64,000 nt of DNA from Bacteroidia bacterium (GTDB lineage: Bacteria > Bacteroidota > Bacteroidia > B-17B0 > Aurantibacillaceae): NCBI GenBank assembly GCA_016787705.1, contig JAEUTP010000020.1, positions 62,001 to 126,000 of the forward strand, in the 5' to 3' direction. Of the stretch, positions 18,833-26,325 are shown piece after piece. The position numbers and the translations under genes are program-made. Position 1 is the stretch's first letter; every line of letters begins with the position of its first letter. A model generated the notes under the pieces. It ran no database searches. It worked only from the letters and a program-made list of their open reading frames with translations, and was not told where the DNA came from.

Positions 18833-20524
18833 TTATTTCACACCGTGCATCATTTTTCTTAATGCAGGTGTTAATAAAAATAAAACAACAGCAGCAATTC
18901 CGGTTAATACAACAAACACCATAAAAAACTCATATAAGTTATGAATTTCCATGCCAACAAACACAGGGTTTGCAGCACTAATTTGATTTTCATCCAATAA
19001 TTTTATTTGCTCTGCTGTTGGCGTTACTGTTTTATCAAGAATAGCTTGTAGATCGATACCTAACTCGGTTGCTTTTTTAAATTTATCGCCCGTTGCCGGA
19101 ATTAAAGCTCCTAAAGAACCTGCTAATGCATAGCCAGCGGCATTTGATAAAAAGAATACTCCAAATAATAAAGAAGCAAAACGTTTAGGCGATAATTTAC
19201 CAACTAATGATAAACCAATTGGCGATAAACAAAGCTCAGCAAAAGTTTGAATTAAATATAATAATATTAACCATTGTATACCTAATAAACCACTATTACC
19301 AAGGTCTTTTACATTATGAGCGATAATAAAATAACTCACAGCAATTAATGCTAAACCTATTGCCTGTTTAACTGTAGATAATGGCTCTTTACCTTTTGCT
19401 CTTAATTTATCCCAAAGAATACTGAACGGAAATGCAAATCCAAAAACAAATATCCCGTTAAATATCTGCACCATGCTTGGTGGCATTTCCCAACCAAAAA
19501 TATGTCTGTCTGTTTGATTATCGGCAATAAAGGTTAAAGAAGAACCTGCTTGTTCAAAAGCTGCCCAAAAGAAGATGATAAAAAAGCCAACAATGTAGAT
19601 CACTAAAATTCTTTGTAACTCAACTTTAGTTAAAGATTTATCGGAGATGATTAATCCTGCCAACGTTAAACCCAAAGAGTAAATAATTGGATATATAATA
19701 GTTTTAACCGGATTTGTACCTGCTAATAAATACCTGAAAACAAAAAATAAAATAACAAAAGAGATAACTGCAACGATCAATGACATTGGAGAAAAAACTG
19801 CTTTTTGCGATTCACCTTCTTCGTAATGTGAAGCATCATTATGTTTAGGTAATCCTCCCAAGGGTTTACCATCAGGCGTTACAACATATTTATTTTTTAA
19901 GAAGTGAAAAACCGCTGTACCTATTAACATGGCAATAGAAGCAGCTAAAAATCCCCATTTAAATGCATGGATATCTCTAATACCGCCTGCATCTTTAACA
20001 TCACCTACTAACGGACAAATTAACTGGCCTAAAAATGCGCCTAAGTTAATACCCATATAAAAAATTGTAAAGGCAGTATCTAATTTACTTTTTTCTTGTT
20101 TAGGATATAAACTGCCAACCATACTTGAGATATTTGGTTTAAAGAAACCGTTACCAAAAATAATGATGGTTAATGCAACCCATAATAATGTTTTTGCAAG
20201 ATCTAAGTTCGAATCAAATACTGTTGCGCTTCCAAACAAGATCAACTGACCAACAGCCATCATTACCCCCCCAAGCATAATACAATTTCTGTTACCAAAA
20301 AAGCGGTCTGAAATAAAGCCACCCAGCATTGGGGTTAAATAACATAAACCCAAAAATCCACCATATATCAACGATGAATCTGCTTCTTTCATCATTAACG
20401 AATTAACCATAAATAATGTAAGAATGGCACGCATGCCGTAGAAGTTAAAGCGTTCCCACATTTCGGTTCCAAATAATACCCATAGTCCTTTTGGATGACC
20501 CGTTTTAGCTGTTGATTGTTCCAT
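18833..20524 (-). CDS. POT family proton-dependent peptide transporter (second)
   Basis: A 563-aa paralog of the neighbouring transporter. It has GTEMWERFNFYGMRAIL at the start, the signature FGNGFFKPNISSMVGSLY, and AELCLSPIGLSLVGKLSP in the second half. It is about 60 residues longer, mainly from a loop near 215-245 (PKHNDASHYEEGESQK) and a hydrophilic insertion near 490-520. Function is di/tripeptide uptake driven by the proton gradient. The pair suits an organism that lives on protein degradation products. Confidence 0.92.
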   Translation of the reverse strand: MEQSTAKTGHPKGLWVLFGTEMWERFNFYGMRAILTLFMVNSLMMKEADSSLIYGGFLGLCYLTPMLGGFISDRFFGNRNCIMLGGVMMAVGQLILFGSATVFDSNLDLAKTLLWVALTIIIFGNGFFKPNISSMVGSLYPKQEKSKLDTAFTIFYMGINLGAFLGQLICPLVGDVKDAGGIRDIHAFKWGFLAASIAMLIGTAVFHFLKNKYVVTPDGKPLGGLPKHNDASHYEEGESQKAVFSPMSLIVAVISFVILFFVFRYLLAGTNPVKTIIYPIIYSLGLTLAGLIISDKSLTKVELQRILVIYIVGFFIIFFWAAFEQAGSSLTFIADNQTDRHIFGWEMPPSMVQIFNGIFVFGFAFPFSILWDKLRAKGKEPLSTVKQAIGLALIAVSYFIIAHNVKDLGNSGLLGIQWLILLYLIQTFAELCLSPIGLSLVGKLSPKRFASLLFGVFFLSNAAGYALAGSLGALIPATGDKFKKATELGIDLQAILDKTVTPTAEQIKLLDENQISAANPVFVGMEIHNLYEFFMVFVVLTGIAAVVLFLLTPALRKMMHGVK

Positions 20525-20703
20525 ATTTTTTTGTTAGTTAGGGGCTAAAAATAGAATAATAATTTAACTTAAACAACCCCCTTTTGGGGTGACGTGTACA
20601 TAATTTAACTGCATAGGTATAAAGCTCTTAAAGAGGTAAATCAATACATTCAGTTGAATTTTTCTATTTGCTTAAATTTTGTTGGTGTTTGAATTTTAAA
20701 ACA

Positions 20704-20737
20704 AAAAAGCCGCTTCTTTTGCGGGAAGCGGCTTTTT
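20704..20737 (-). terminator. Terminator of rplS
   Basis: A perfect 13-bp stem AAAAAGCCGCTTC / GAAGCGGCTTTTT with an 8-nt loop, 19 bp after the rplS stop, ending in a T-run on the minus strand. Confidence 0.85.
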
Positions 20738-20756
20738 ATAATATAATAAGCTAAAA

Positions 20757-21125
20757 TTATTTAGCGTTTTCTTTATTTTGAATTTTTTCGCGGATACGAG
20801 CCGCTTTACCTGTAAGATCACGTAAGTAAAATAATTTAGCACGACGAACAATACCAATTTTGTTTACTTCAATTTTCTCAATAAATGGAGAAGTGATTGG
20901 GAAGATACGCTCTACACCTACACCATTACTAATTTTGCGAACTGTAAAAGATGCTGTTGCAGCTTCGTTTTTGCGTTGAATTACAACACCGTTAAATTGC
21001 TGGATACGCTCTTTTTCACCCTCTTTAATTTTGTAAGATACAGTAATAGTATCTCCTGCTTTGAAGTTTGGATGTTTAACTTCATTAGTGATTTGTTTTT
21101 TTACGTAGTCTAATAAAAGGCTCAT
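20757..21125 (-). CDS. rplS: 50S ribosomal protein L19
   Basis: A 122-aa protein of normal length for L19. Recognisable blocks are [48 protein letters not shown] and [18 protein letters not shown]. It sits at the interface of the ribosomal subunits. It is monocistronic here, with its own promoter and terminator, rather than in the rpsP-rimM-trmD operon common in other phyla. Confidence 0.97.
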   Translation of the reverse strand: MSLLLDYVKKQITNEVKHPNFKAGDTITVSYKIKEGEKERIQQFNGVVIQRKNEAATASFTVRKISNGVGVERIFPITSPFIEKIEVNKIGIVRRAKLFYLRDLTGKAARIREKIQNKENAK

Positions 21126-21198
21126 TTTGTAAAATATTTAAGTTTAATATTTCCAGCATACTTTACTTTGTGTAAACAGCGGCTTTGAAATAGGGACG

Positions 21199-21232
21199 CA
21201 AATATATAAATAAATTGCTTAAAAACCGCAAA
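21199..21232 (-). promoter_or_regulatory. rplS promoter of the Bacteroidota type
   Basis: On the minus strand TTTG (21229-21232) and TATATTTG (21199-21206) are separated by 22 nt, close to the TTTG / TAnnTTTG consensus. The element lies 74 bp upstream of the start codon. The rest of the 300-bp gap (21240-21429) shows no gene or clear structure. Confidence 0.6.
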
Positions 21233-21429
21233 AAGACCTTATTTTTTTTACTTTTTACGGTAAAAATTAAGGCTACCAAAGCTTTCAAATTTCAAAACTA
21301 GCTTTTTTTGCCTTATTGTTCGCCGTTGCCAGGATTTATCTAAATGTTGGATGATTTTGAGCGACTTAGGATTTTCTGATGAATTCACTTGAACAATTAA
21401 CAAGTCCATGCCGCGCTATAAAGCTCGTT

Positions 21430-21807
21430 TTATGCAGTTTTTTCGGTAAAAAACATCTTAACAGCAATTATTACAAGTATCACACTAAATACTTTTCTCA
21501 TTGTATCAGGCGATAACTTTAATGCAAACAACGAACCAAAATAACCACCTATCATAAATGCAGCAGCTATTATCAACGCGTATTTTGTATTTACATAGCC
21601 TGCTTTGTAATAGTTGTAAACAGCAAATAATCCTATTGGTGGCAACATAATGGCAATACTGGTTCCTTGTGCGGTTTGTTGATCGAGTTTCATGATCATT
21701 ATAAGTGCCGGTATTAATATAATTCCTCCGCCAAGTCCTACCATACCTCCCAAAATGCCTGCAACCAGACCAATTATTATGAGTAAAAAAACCGAAGTCA
21801 TGCTCAT
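21430..21807 (-). CDS. Half-size TauE/SafE family permease
   Basis: A 125-aa protein with four helices, starting LLIIIGLVAGILGGMVGLGGG and carrying GTSIAIMLPP; this is one of the two repeats found in full-length TauE/SafE transporters (about 250 aa). It is intact with a normal start and stop, so it is likely to work as a dimer. Family members export sulfite or related organosulfur ions. As the last gene of the sulfur operon it may remove sulfite or thiosulfate made by the persulfide dioxygenase. Confidence 0.85.
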   Translation of the reverse strand: MSMTSVFLLIIIGLVAGILGGMVGLGGGIILIPALIMIMKLDQQTAQGTSIAIMLPPIGLFAVYNYYKAGYVNTKYALIIAAAFMIGGYFGSLFALKLSPDTMRKVFSVILVIIAVKMFFTEKTA

Positions 21808-21819
21808 TTTATCGTGCTT

Positions 21820-22221
21820 TTAATTTATTAACCAGGTACTTTTTCCTCTAACGCTTGCCGAATCTTTTAGTTTGGTTTTTAAACCCACTGCAACTGTACT
21901 AGCCAGCGCAAAAGCTTCTTCTTTATTTTTTGTTTCTTCAACAACGATCTTCCTGTTTTTATTGTGCACGAGACTCACTTGGAAATATGCATTTGGGTTA
22001 TTCTCGTACTCTTCAAGCGAGCATGCTTCGCACTTAACAAAAAGGCTTCTAAATATTAATACATAATCAATCTTAGGTAAGGGCTTAAATGTGCCCCACT
22101 TAAAAACACCTAATAATCCCTCCTGTATTTTATACATTTTTTTTTCTATATCTATTATAGTTGCAAATTGCCGTATCCAATTGCTTAAGGCTGCCCGTTT
22201 GCCAATTATTAAATCTTTCAT
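21820..22221 (-). CDS. Uncharacterised soluble protein in the sulfur operon
   Basis: A 133-aa protein with no signal or membrane segment. Features are a mixed alpha/beta composition, two cysteines in VKCEACSLEEYE, and a C-terminal segment EEAFALASTVAVGLKTKL. I recognise no family. It lies 5 bp downstream of the rhodanese-thioredoxin gene and 12 bp before TauE, so it is cotranscribed with sulfur genes. The CEAC pair could be redox-active, which is inference only. Confidence 0.5.
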   Translation of the reverse strand: MKDLIIGKRAALSNWIRQFATIIDIEKKMYKIQEGLLGVFKWGTFKPLPKIDYVLIFRSLFVKCEACSLEEYENNPNAYFQVSLVHNKNRKIVVEETKNKEEAFALASTVAVGLKTKLKDSASVRGKSTWLIN

Positions 22222-22226
22222 CGTTT

Positions 22227-22958
22227 CTATAATTTAGTTTCACTGATCAATGTTGCTTCATCAATTTCTCCCTCGTGTTTCCAGATTATTTTACCGTCTT
22301 TATAGAGCTCTAATAAAGGTATTGATTCAATTCCCTTTTGTTTAAGAAGATCTTTGTTTTCATCAGCATCAATTTTGATAAGTATCATTTTCTCTTTTCT
22401 TTTATCAATAAACATTTCCAGCATAGGCGCCATCTTTAAGCATGGTTTGCACCATTTGGCATTGTAATCTATTAACACCATTTTACCTGATTCAAGCATT
22501 TTATTAAAATCTTCTACAGACAAGCCAGGTGAAGTCTTACTATCTGTTACTTTATCCAAAGGCTTGTTAGCGGCATTCCACTTCATTATGCCACCTTGCA
22601 TATTGTAAACTTCCTTAAAGCCTTGTGTTACCAGTAATTCTGAAGCTGCGGCACTACGCCCGCCAGAAAGACAATATACCAAAACAATTTTGTTTTTAGA
22701 TAGTTTGGATATTTGACTCTGAAACCTGTTTGAATTAATATCATAATTCAAAGCACCTTTAAGGTGTCCCTGGTTAAACTCTTCAGGGGTTCTTACATCA
22801 ATTAGCTGAATATCTTTTTCAGATAATTTTTTCTCAAACTCATCCACCGAAATAGTAGCGTTTACGTTATTAGAATCTTGAACTCCGGCACTTTGATTTT
22901 GACAGGAAAATAAACTTGCCGATAAGCACAAGAGTGTGATATAAAATATATTTCTCAT
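22227..22958 (-). CDS. Rhodanese-thioredoxin fusion lipoprotein
   Basis: A 243-aa protein with a lipobox LFSC (Cys19). Residues 38-130 form a rhodanese domain (IDVRTPEEFNQGHLKGA) with the active loop CLSGGRS (Cys96). Residues 145-243 form a thioredoxin domain with WCKPC (Cys170/Cys173). Anchored on the periplasmic side, it could move sulfane sulfur from the rhodanese Cys to a thioredoxin-type reductant. It is the third gene from the downstream end of the operon. The fusion joins two activities that also occur as separate genes in this operon. Confidence 0.85.
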   Translation of the reverse strand: MRNIFYITLLCLSASLFSCQNQSAGVQDSNNVNATISVDEFEKKLSEKDIQLIDVRTPEEFNQGHLKGALNYDINSNRFQSQISKLSKNKIVLVYCLSGGRSAAASELLVTQGFKEVYNMQGGIMKWNAANKPLDKVTDSKTSPGLSVEDFNKMLESGKMVLIDYNAKWCKPCLKMAPMLEMFIDKRKEKMILIKIDADENKDLLKQKGIESIPLLELYKDGKIIWKHEGEIDEATLISETKL

Positions 22959-23008
22959 TTACTTAAACTATTTGTTTTTACTTCCGATTTAAAAATTATT
23001 TATTTCCA

Positions 23009-23308
23009 TCATCTAATATTAATTTCAATAATTTGTTTTAAATGATCTGCGGGTACAACACCTGATTGCCTCCATTTTACATCTCCATTCTTAAATACCA
23101 TTAACGTTGGTACACCTCTAACCTGGTATTTGCTTGCTGTCTCAGGATTCTTGTCAACATCTACTTTTATAATCGTAGCCTTGTCACCAATCATCTTTTT
23201 TAATTGTTTTAAAATTGGTGCCATCATTTTACAAGGCCCGCACCATTCGGCATAAAAATCTATCAATACCGGTTTATCCGAATTAATTATTTCAGTAAAA
23301 TTTGACAT
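23009..23308 (-). CDS. trxA: Thioredoxin
   Basis: A 99-aa thioredoxin with the active site AEWCGPC (Cys23/Cys26) and the cis-Pro loop [11 protein letters not shown] start at the ATG at 23308, one base after the stop of the upstream HMA gene. The longer frame from 23335 would overlap that gene by 26 bp and add nine residues that thioredoxins lack. Cytoplasmic disulfide reductant. In this operon it probably reduces rhodanese-bound or protein persulfides. Confidence 0.9.
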   Translation of the reverse strand: MSNFTEIINSDKPVLIDFYAEWCGPCKMMAPILKQLKKMIGDKATIIKVDVDKNPETASKYQVRGVPTLMVFKNGDVKWRQSGVVPADHLKQIIEINIR

Positions 23309-23309
23309 G

Positions 23310-23594
23310 TTAATCTTGATTTGAAATTTTTCCAATGGCGCAACTCACATAAGATTTAGCGTTTGCAGCAAATTTATCAAAGCCTTCCAGCGTTCCTTTG
23401 GCGGGATATCCCATTGAACTGAGTTCGTCTTTTAATTTTTCAATCGGCAAATTGTCACTATGTTCTATCTCCACCAATTCTTTTTCAACATCCACTATAA
23501 CATCAGATACTTCGGGATATGACTTTAGCCCTTTTTTAATTGACCCTGCACATCCTGCACATTTTATATTGTCAATTATTATTTTCGTTCTCAT
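23310..23594 (-). CDS. Heavy-metal-associated (HMA) domain protein
   Basis: A 94-aa protein. Residues 1-66 form one HMA fold with the CAGC metal-binding pair ([10 protein letters not shown]) and the usual [17 protein letters not shown] strand. A short helical tail follows ([19 protein letters not shown]) with one more Cys. Usually such domains carry Cu(I). Next to thioredoxin and rhodaneses it may deliver a thiophilic metal or carry sulfane sulfur; the second idea is speculation. Confidence 0.8.
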   Translation of the reverse strand: MRTKIIIDNIKCAGCAGSIKKGLKSYPEVSDVIVDVEKELVEIEHSDNLPIEKLKDELSSMGYPAKGTLEGFDKFAANAKSYVSCAIGKISNQD

Positions 23595-23604
23595 TTTTTA
23601 TATT

Positions 23605-24036
23605 TTAATTATTAACGTCTTTACTGTCTATCAATTTGGGATGAAGTATTACTTTATTCTTTTCAGCATATTTTTTATTATAACGTATAAAAAAATTAAG
23701 CCATATAATTCTTGCAGATCTGAAAACTACCGGAAACAAAACAAGCATGGATGATACAACCAGTATTGCCAAATTAACTGCTTCCATATGTATCCAAAGT
23801 AGATCCGTAAAAAACCAAATAATAAAAATGCCCGACATCAAAGCATATGACACATAAAGTGCACCATAAAAAAAACCCGGTTCCCGTTCATATTTTAAAT
23901 CGCATTCAGAGCAAAACTCTCTCATTTCGAATGGCCCTTTAAAACTATATGGGTTATTTTTTTCAAATATTTTTCCTTTGTGGCAACGGGCACATTTGTT
24001 AGCGGCAGTTGAATATATTATTTCAGGAATGATCAT
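23605..24036 (-). CDS. DUF983 family zinc-ribbon membrane protein
   Basis: A 143-aa protein. It has an N-terminal zinc ribbon with CARCHKGKIF and CSECDLKYEREPGFFYGA, then two helices and a basic tail. CxxC...CxxC followed by the EPGFFYGALYVSYAL segment is diagnostic of DUF983. Function unknown. It lies 7 bp downstream of the small DUF2892-like gene in the sulfur operon. Confidence 0.85.
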   Translation of the reverse strand: MIIPEIIYSTAANKCARCHKGKIFEKNNPYSFKGPFEMREFCSECDLKYEREPGFFYGALYVSYALMSGIFIIWFFTDLLWIHMEAVNLAILVVSSMLVLFPVVFRSARIIWLNFFIRYNKKYAEKNKVILHPKLIDSKDVNN

Positions 24037-24043
24037 TTTAATT

Positions 24044-24316
24044 TTATTTCACCTCACTAAAAGTTGTTGTTTCAATTTCCTTGTTTAAGGATTTAGGTTT
24101 CGTCTTTGTATCGTCAATATTACATCCCGAAGCCCCACAACAACCATAATTAAAAATAGCCTGAAATACCAGGAAACTTCCTAAGATGGCAAATAGTATT
24201 TCTGAACTCATCCATGCCTCCCCTGTTATAATTAAGGCTAAAGACAGTCTTACTAATCGTAAAAGAGTCCAACCTTTTAATAACCTTTGTTTCAAATTAT
24301 TTATCTGGTTTTTCAT
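24044..24316 (-). CDS. Small DUF2892-like membrane protein
   Basis: A 90-aa protein from ATG 24316, whose ATGA overlaps the stop of the rhodanese gene (24313). One frame-extended TTG lies six bases earlier and is less likely. Residues 12-60 contain RLVRLSLALIITGEAWMSS and an adjacent helix, similar to the membrane part of YgaP-type DUF2892 proteins. The sequence NYGCCGASGCN adds three cysteines just after the membrane segment, which may bind metal or sulfur. Partner of the rhodanese encoded just upstream. Confidence 0.7.
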   Translation of the reverse strand: MKNQINNLKQRLLKGWTLLRLVRLSLALIITGEAWMSSEILFAILGSFLVFQAIFNYGCCGASGCNIDDTKTKPKSLNKEIETTTFSEVK

Positions 24317-24630
24317 TTGCAATACTTATTTAGCATTAACCAGGGTCCCGCATTATGCACATTTTTAAATCCCTGACCTTTAAGAAAACTTTTTGCTGAA
24401 GCGCTTCTCATACCTGAAGCACAGCAGGTAATAATTGGATGTTCCTTATCTTTTAATTTTTTTAAATGCCCCGATAATTGATCGAGCGGCACATTTATAG
24501 ATCCCTTAGCATGCCCTGATGAATATTCACTTCTTGTTCTCACATCAAGTATAATAGCTCCATTCGCTATCAAATCTCCAATATTAACTTTAGGTCCAAT
24601 ACCAAAAATATTTTTTATTAGCTGTATCAT
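24313..24630 (-). CDS. Single-domain rhodanese
   Basis: A 105-aa rhodanese. It has ILDVRTRSEYSSGHAKGSIN and the active-site loop CCASGMRS, a six-residue loop typical of sulfurtransferases. Together with the adjacent DUF2892-like membrane protein it matches a split version of YgaP, which carries both parts in one chain. It is the third gene from the promoter side of the operon. Cytoplasmic sulfane-sulfur transfer is expected. Confidence 0.88.
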   Translation of the reverse strand: MIQLIKNIFGIGPKVNIGDLIANGAIILDVRTRSEYSSGHAKGSINVPLDQLSGHLKKLKDKEHPIITCCASGMRSASAKSFLKGQGFKNVHNAGPWLMLNKYCK

Positions 24631-24649
24631 TTTTTGTTCATTTAAGTGT

Positions 24650-24922
24650 TTAACAATAACAATTTACTTCCAGCCACGAACCCGCATTTTCGCAACCAAT
24701 ACCATTTTGTTGTAAGTAAGCCGCAGCCTGACCGCTTCTGTTACCCGAAGCACAGCACAAAACAATATTTTTCATTGTTTTGAATTCCGCTAAACGTGTT
24801 GGTAGTTCTTGTAACGGGATGTTAACACTTCCGTTTACATGTCCACCCATAAATTCAGCCGGAGTTCTCACATCCACAATGGTGGCCTTACCCGATTTGA
24901 TCAATTCTTCTATCATTTTCAT
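24650..24922 (-). CDS. Single-domain rhodanese
   Basis: A 90-aa rhodanese, shorter than most. It has IVDVRTPAEFMGGHVNGSVN and the active loop CCASGNRS; it ends in NCYC. It resembles the neighbouring 24313-24630 protein but lacks its N-terminal 20 residues, so the two are probably old duplicates. Its ATG overlaps the stop of the upstream DUF6132 gene (ATGA), showing translational coupling. Confidence 0.88.
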   Translation of the reverse strand: MKMIEELIKSGKATIVDVRTPAEFMGGHVNGSVNIPLQELPTRLAEFKTMKNIVLCCASGNRSGQAAAYLQQNGIGCENAGSWLEVNCYC

Positions 24923-25140
24923 TTTGCTTCGTTTTTTTTATCTTGTTTTTCTGATTTTTTAAACATATTTCCCAATATTGCCCCCATAAATGCTCCGTAT
25001 AAAGTACTGTTAACAGGGCTTGAGGTGATAGCACAACTTCCTGTTGAACACCCTACAAAATACCAGTAAGCCCAACCGGCAATTGCACCTAAGGCTACTC
25101 CAACTGCCTCAGCTTTATATTTTATAATTATGATTTTCAT
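24919..25140 (-). CDS. DUF6132 family small membrane protein
   Basis: A 73-aa protein with a glycine-rich helix pair (GVALGAIAGWAYWYFVGC, LYGAFMGAILGNMF) and an intervening CSTGSCAITS loop. The last residues are charged. This is the DUF6132 pattern, commonly found next to rhodanese genes in Bacteroidota. First gene of the leftward sulfur operon, 38 bp downstream of a candidate Crp/Fnr site. Function unknown. Confidence 0.8.
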   Translation of the reverse strand: MKIIIIKYKAEAVGVALGAIAGWAYWYFVGCSTGSCAITSSPVNSTLYGAFMGAILGNMFKKSEKQDKKNEAK

Positions 25141-25148
25141 TTACACTA

Positions 25149-25193
25149 CAAATGTCTAAAATCATTTAAGCATAGTTTGGAACATTTGTTGGA
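25149..25193 (-). promoter_or_regulatory. Candidate Crp/Fnr operator and promoter of the sulfur operon
   Basis: The palindromic site TGGAACATTTGTTGGA is at 25178-25193. On the minus strand GACATTTG (25149-25156), one mismatch from TAnnTTTG, follows after exactly 21 nt. The same arrangement occurs at 25501-25545 and 26262-26306. The centre would be about 42 bp upstream of transcription start, as for class-II Crp-type activators. Confidence 0.65.
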
Positions 25194-25211
25194 TTACCCT
25201 CAAATTGTTGC

Positions 25212-25244
25212 AAAAAAAAGCAGGCACTTATTTACCTGCTTTTT
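25212..25244 (-). terminator. Terminator after the DUF2892 gene
   Basis: A perfect 10-bp stem AAAAAGCAGG / CCTGCTTTTT (25215-25224, 25235-25244) is followed on the minus strand by eight T. It separates the DUF2892 transcript from the sulfur operon promoter. Confidence 0.8.
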
Positions 25245-25250
25245 AATATA

Positions 25251-25276
25251 TAGTAGTAGTAGTAGTAGTAGTAGTA
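25251..25276. repeat. Trinucleotide microsatellite (TAG)8
   Basis: Eight perfect TAG units plus TA, lying between the stop codon of the DUF2892 gene and its terminator. It is non-coding. Copy number may vary between strains. Confidence 0.95.
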
Positions 25277-25278
25277 TG

Positions 25279-25482
25279 TTATTCTTTTTTTCTTGTAGAA
25301 ATACCAAATGGTAAGTAAAGCGGGCAAAAGCTAATAAAACTTGTTAAAATAAAAACGGCCGATAAAATTAATCCTATAATTGCCTGCGTACCGTTATTTT
25401 GATTTGTAAAGTACAACACTATTATTACCACTGCCACCAGTATCCTGATGATCTTGTCTATTGTTCCCATATTTTTTTTCAT
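25279..25482 (-). CDS. DUF2892 family membrane protein (YgaP-type)
   Basis: A 67-aa protein: NMGTIDKIIRILVAVVIIVL, a second helix and FISFCPLYLPFGIST. This is a canonical DUF2892 domain, the membrane hairpin found C-terminal to the rhodanese in YgaP. It has its own promoter with a candidate Crp/Fnr site 48 bp upstream of the ATG and its own terminator. It may anchor a rhodanese or handle sulfide or thiocyanate at the membrane. Confidence 0.85.
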   Translation of the reverse strand: MKKNMGTIDKIIRILVAVVIIVLYFTNQNNGTQAIIGLILSAVFILTSFISFCPLYLPFGISTRKKE

Positions 25483-25500
25483 AACATCTGTTTTTTACTG

Positions 25501-25545
25501 CAATAGTAAAGATGTTTTGAAGAAAAAAGTGTAACATATGTTGGA
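25501..25545 (-). promoter_or_regulatory. Candidate Crp/Fnr operator and promoter of the DUF2892 gene
   Basis: TGTAACATATGTTGGA (25530-25545) differs at only two positions from the site at 25178-25193. On the minus strand TACTATTG (25501-25508), one mismatch from TAnnTTTG, follows after exactly 21 nt. Confidence 0.65.
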
Positions 25546-25576
25546 TAACAACATGATATTCATCATTCGAATTTTG

Positions 25577-26194
25577 TTAAGCAATTAAAACTTCAATATT
25601 ATTTCTTCCTAATTTAACCAGTTTCTTTTGTTCCATAACACGAAGCAACCTGCTTATTGCTTCTCTGTGCGCATGAAGTTCATCAGCAATTTCCTGGTGT
25701 GTGAGCTCAAGCACACGTGTATTAAGTGCTTTCGATCGCTCTTCAAGATAATGCAATAATTGTTTATCCATATTACTGAAGGCTATCAGGTCAATAACCT
25801 GAAGCAATTCCGCAAAACGATTATTGTAATTGCTGCTAATGTAAGCTTTCCACTCCGGGTATTTGAACCAATTTTCGCTTAGCCTAACCGGAATTTGAAG
25901 TATCTCTGAATCAATCTCTGCGATTGCTTTAATCATACTTTTTTTTCCGGACTGACAGCAGGTTAAAGACATAGCACAGGTTTGACCAGGATAAAGATGA
26001 TACAAAAAAACTTCTTGTCCATCCTCATCCTGCCTGATAATTCTAATACTGCCTTTTAAAACAATCGGAATAAAAATAATATCATCTCCCGGCTTAATCA
26101 AAATGGCACCTTTTTCAATTAATTTGTGCTTTGCATTCTTTTCAATATCCGAATTCAAATCAGGATCGCTGAATATGGCATTATTTTTTATCAT
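25577..26194 (-). CDS. Crp/Fnr family transcriptional regulator with Cys cluster
   Basis: I start at ATG 26194 (205 aa). A longer frame to 26269 would add a hydrophobic stretch not seen in this family and would run into the operator. Residues 15-120 form a cyclic-nucleotide-binding-type beta-roll; 140-205 form the Crp helix-turn-helix (LTHQEIADELHAHREAISRLLR). The beta-roll carries Cys73, Cys79 and Cys80 (QTCAMSLTCCQS). The canonical cAMP-binding Arg/Ser pair is not evident, so the signal is probably not cAMP; a thiol-persulfide or redox signal is plausible. It is divergent from the persulfide dioxygenase gene and flanked by three matching operators. Confidence 0.88.
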   Translation of the reverse strand: MIKNNAIFSDPDLNSDIEKNAKHKLIEKGAILIKPGDDIIFIPIVLKGSIRIIRQDEDGQEVFLYHLYPGQTCAMSLTCCQSGKKSMIKAIAEIDSEILQIPVRLSENWFKYPEWKAYISSNYNNRFAELLQVIDLIAFSNMDKQLLHYLEERSKALNTRVLELTHQEIADELHAHREAISRLLRVMEQKKLVKLGRNNIEVLIA

Positions 26195-26258
26195 CTTAAT
26201 ATTATTAATAACTCCGTATAGCAAATATATATACAAAAAAGTGATAACAATCATAGCC

Positions 26259-26314
26259 TTATGGAACAAAAGTTACAATTATTGAGTTTTCTATTAACGA
26301 ATTTTGTTCCATAA
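26259..26314. promoter_or_regulatory. Operator region between Crp/Fnr and persulfide dioxygenase genes
   Basis: TGGAACAAAAGTTACA (26262-26277) matches the other two candidate sites. On the plus strand GAATTTTG (26299-26306) follows after exactly 21 nt, so it would serve the gene at 26326. In addition a perfect 13-bp inverted repeat, TTATGGAACAAAA (26259-26271) and TTTTGTTCCATAA (26302-26314), encloses the promoter, which suggests a second half-site or a looped complex. Confidence 0.65.
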
Positions 26315-26325
26315 ATAACAAACCT

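Noticed and set aside
20525..20703. Possible small RNA between POT and rplS genes
   Set aside because: Only a 5-bp ACCCC/GGGGT hairpin near 20577 and no promoter-terminator pair could be found.
21430..21807. TauE/SafE gene as a truncated pseudogene
   Set aside because: It has a normal start and stop, complete four-helix repeat and conserved motifs. Half-size forms occur in this phylum and next to other sulfur genes, so I regard it as intact.
23309..23335. Longer thioredoxin start at 23335
   Set aside because: It would overlap the HMA gene by 26 bp and adds residues lacking in thioredoxins; the ATG at 23308 fits exactly after the HMA stop.
26195..26269. Hydrophobic N-terminal extension that would make the Crp/Fnr protein membrane-anchored
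   Set aside because: It would place coding sequence up to the operator and has no counterpart in the family; the ATG at 26194 gives a normal N-terminus.
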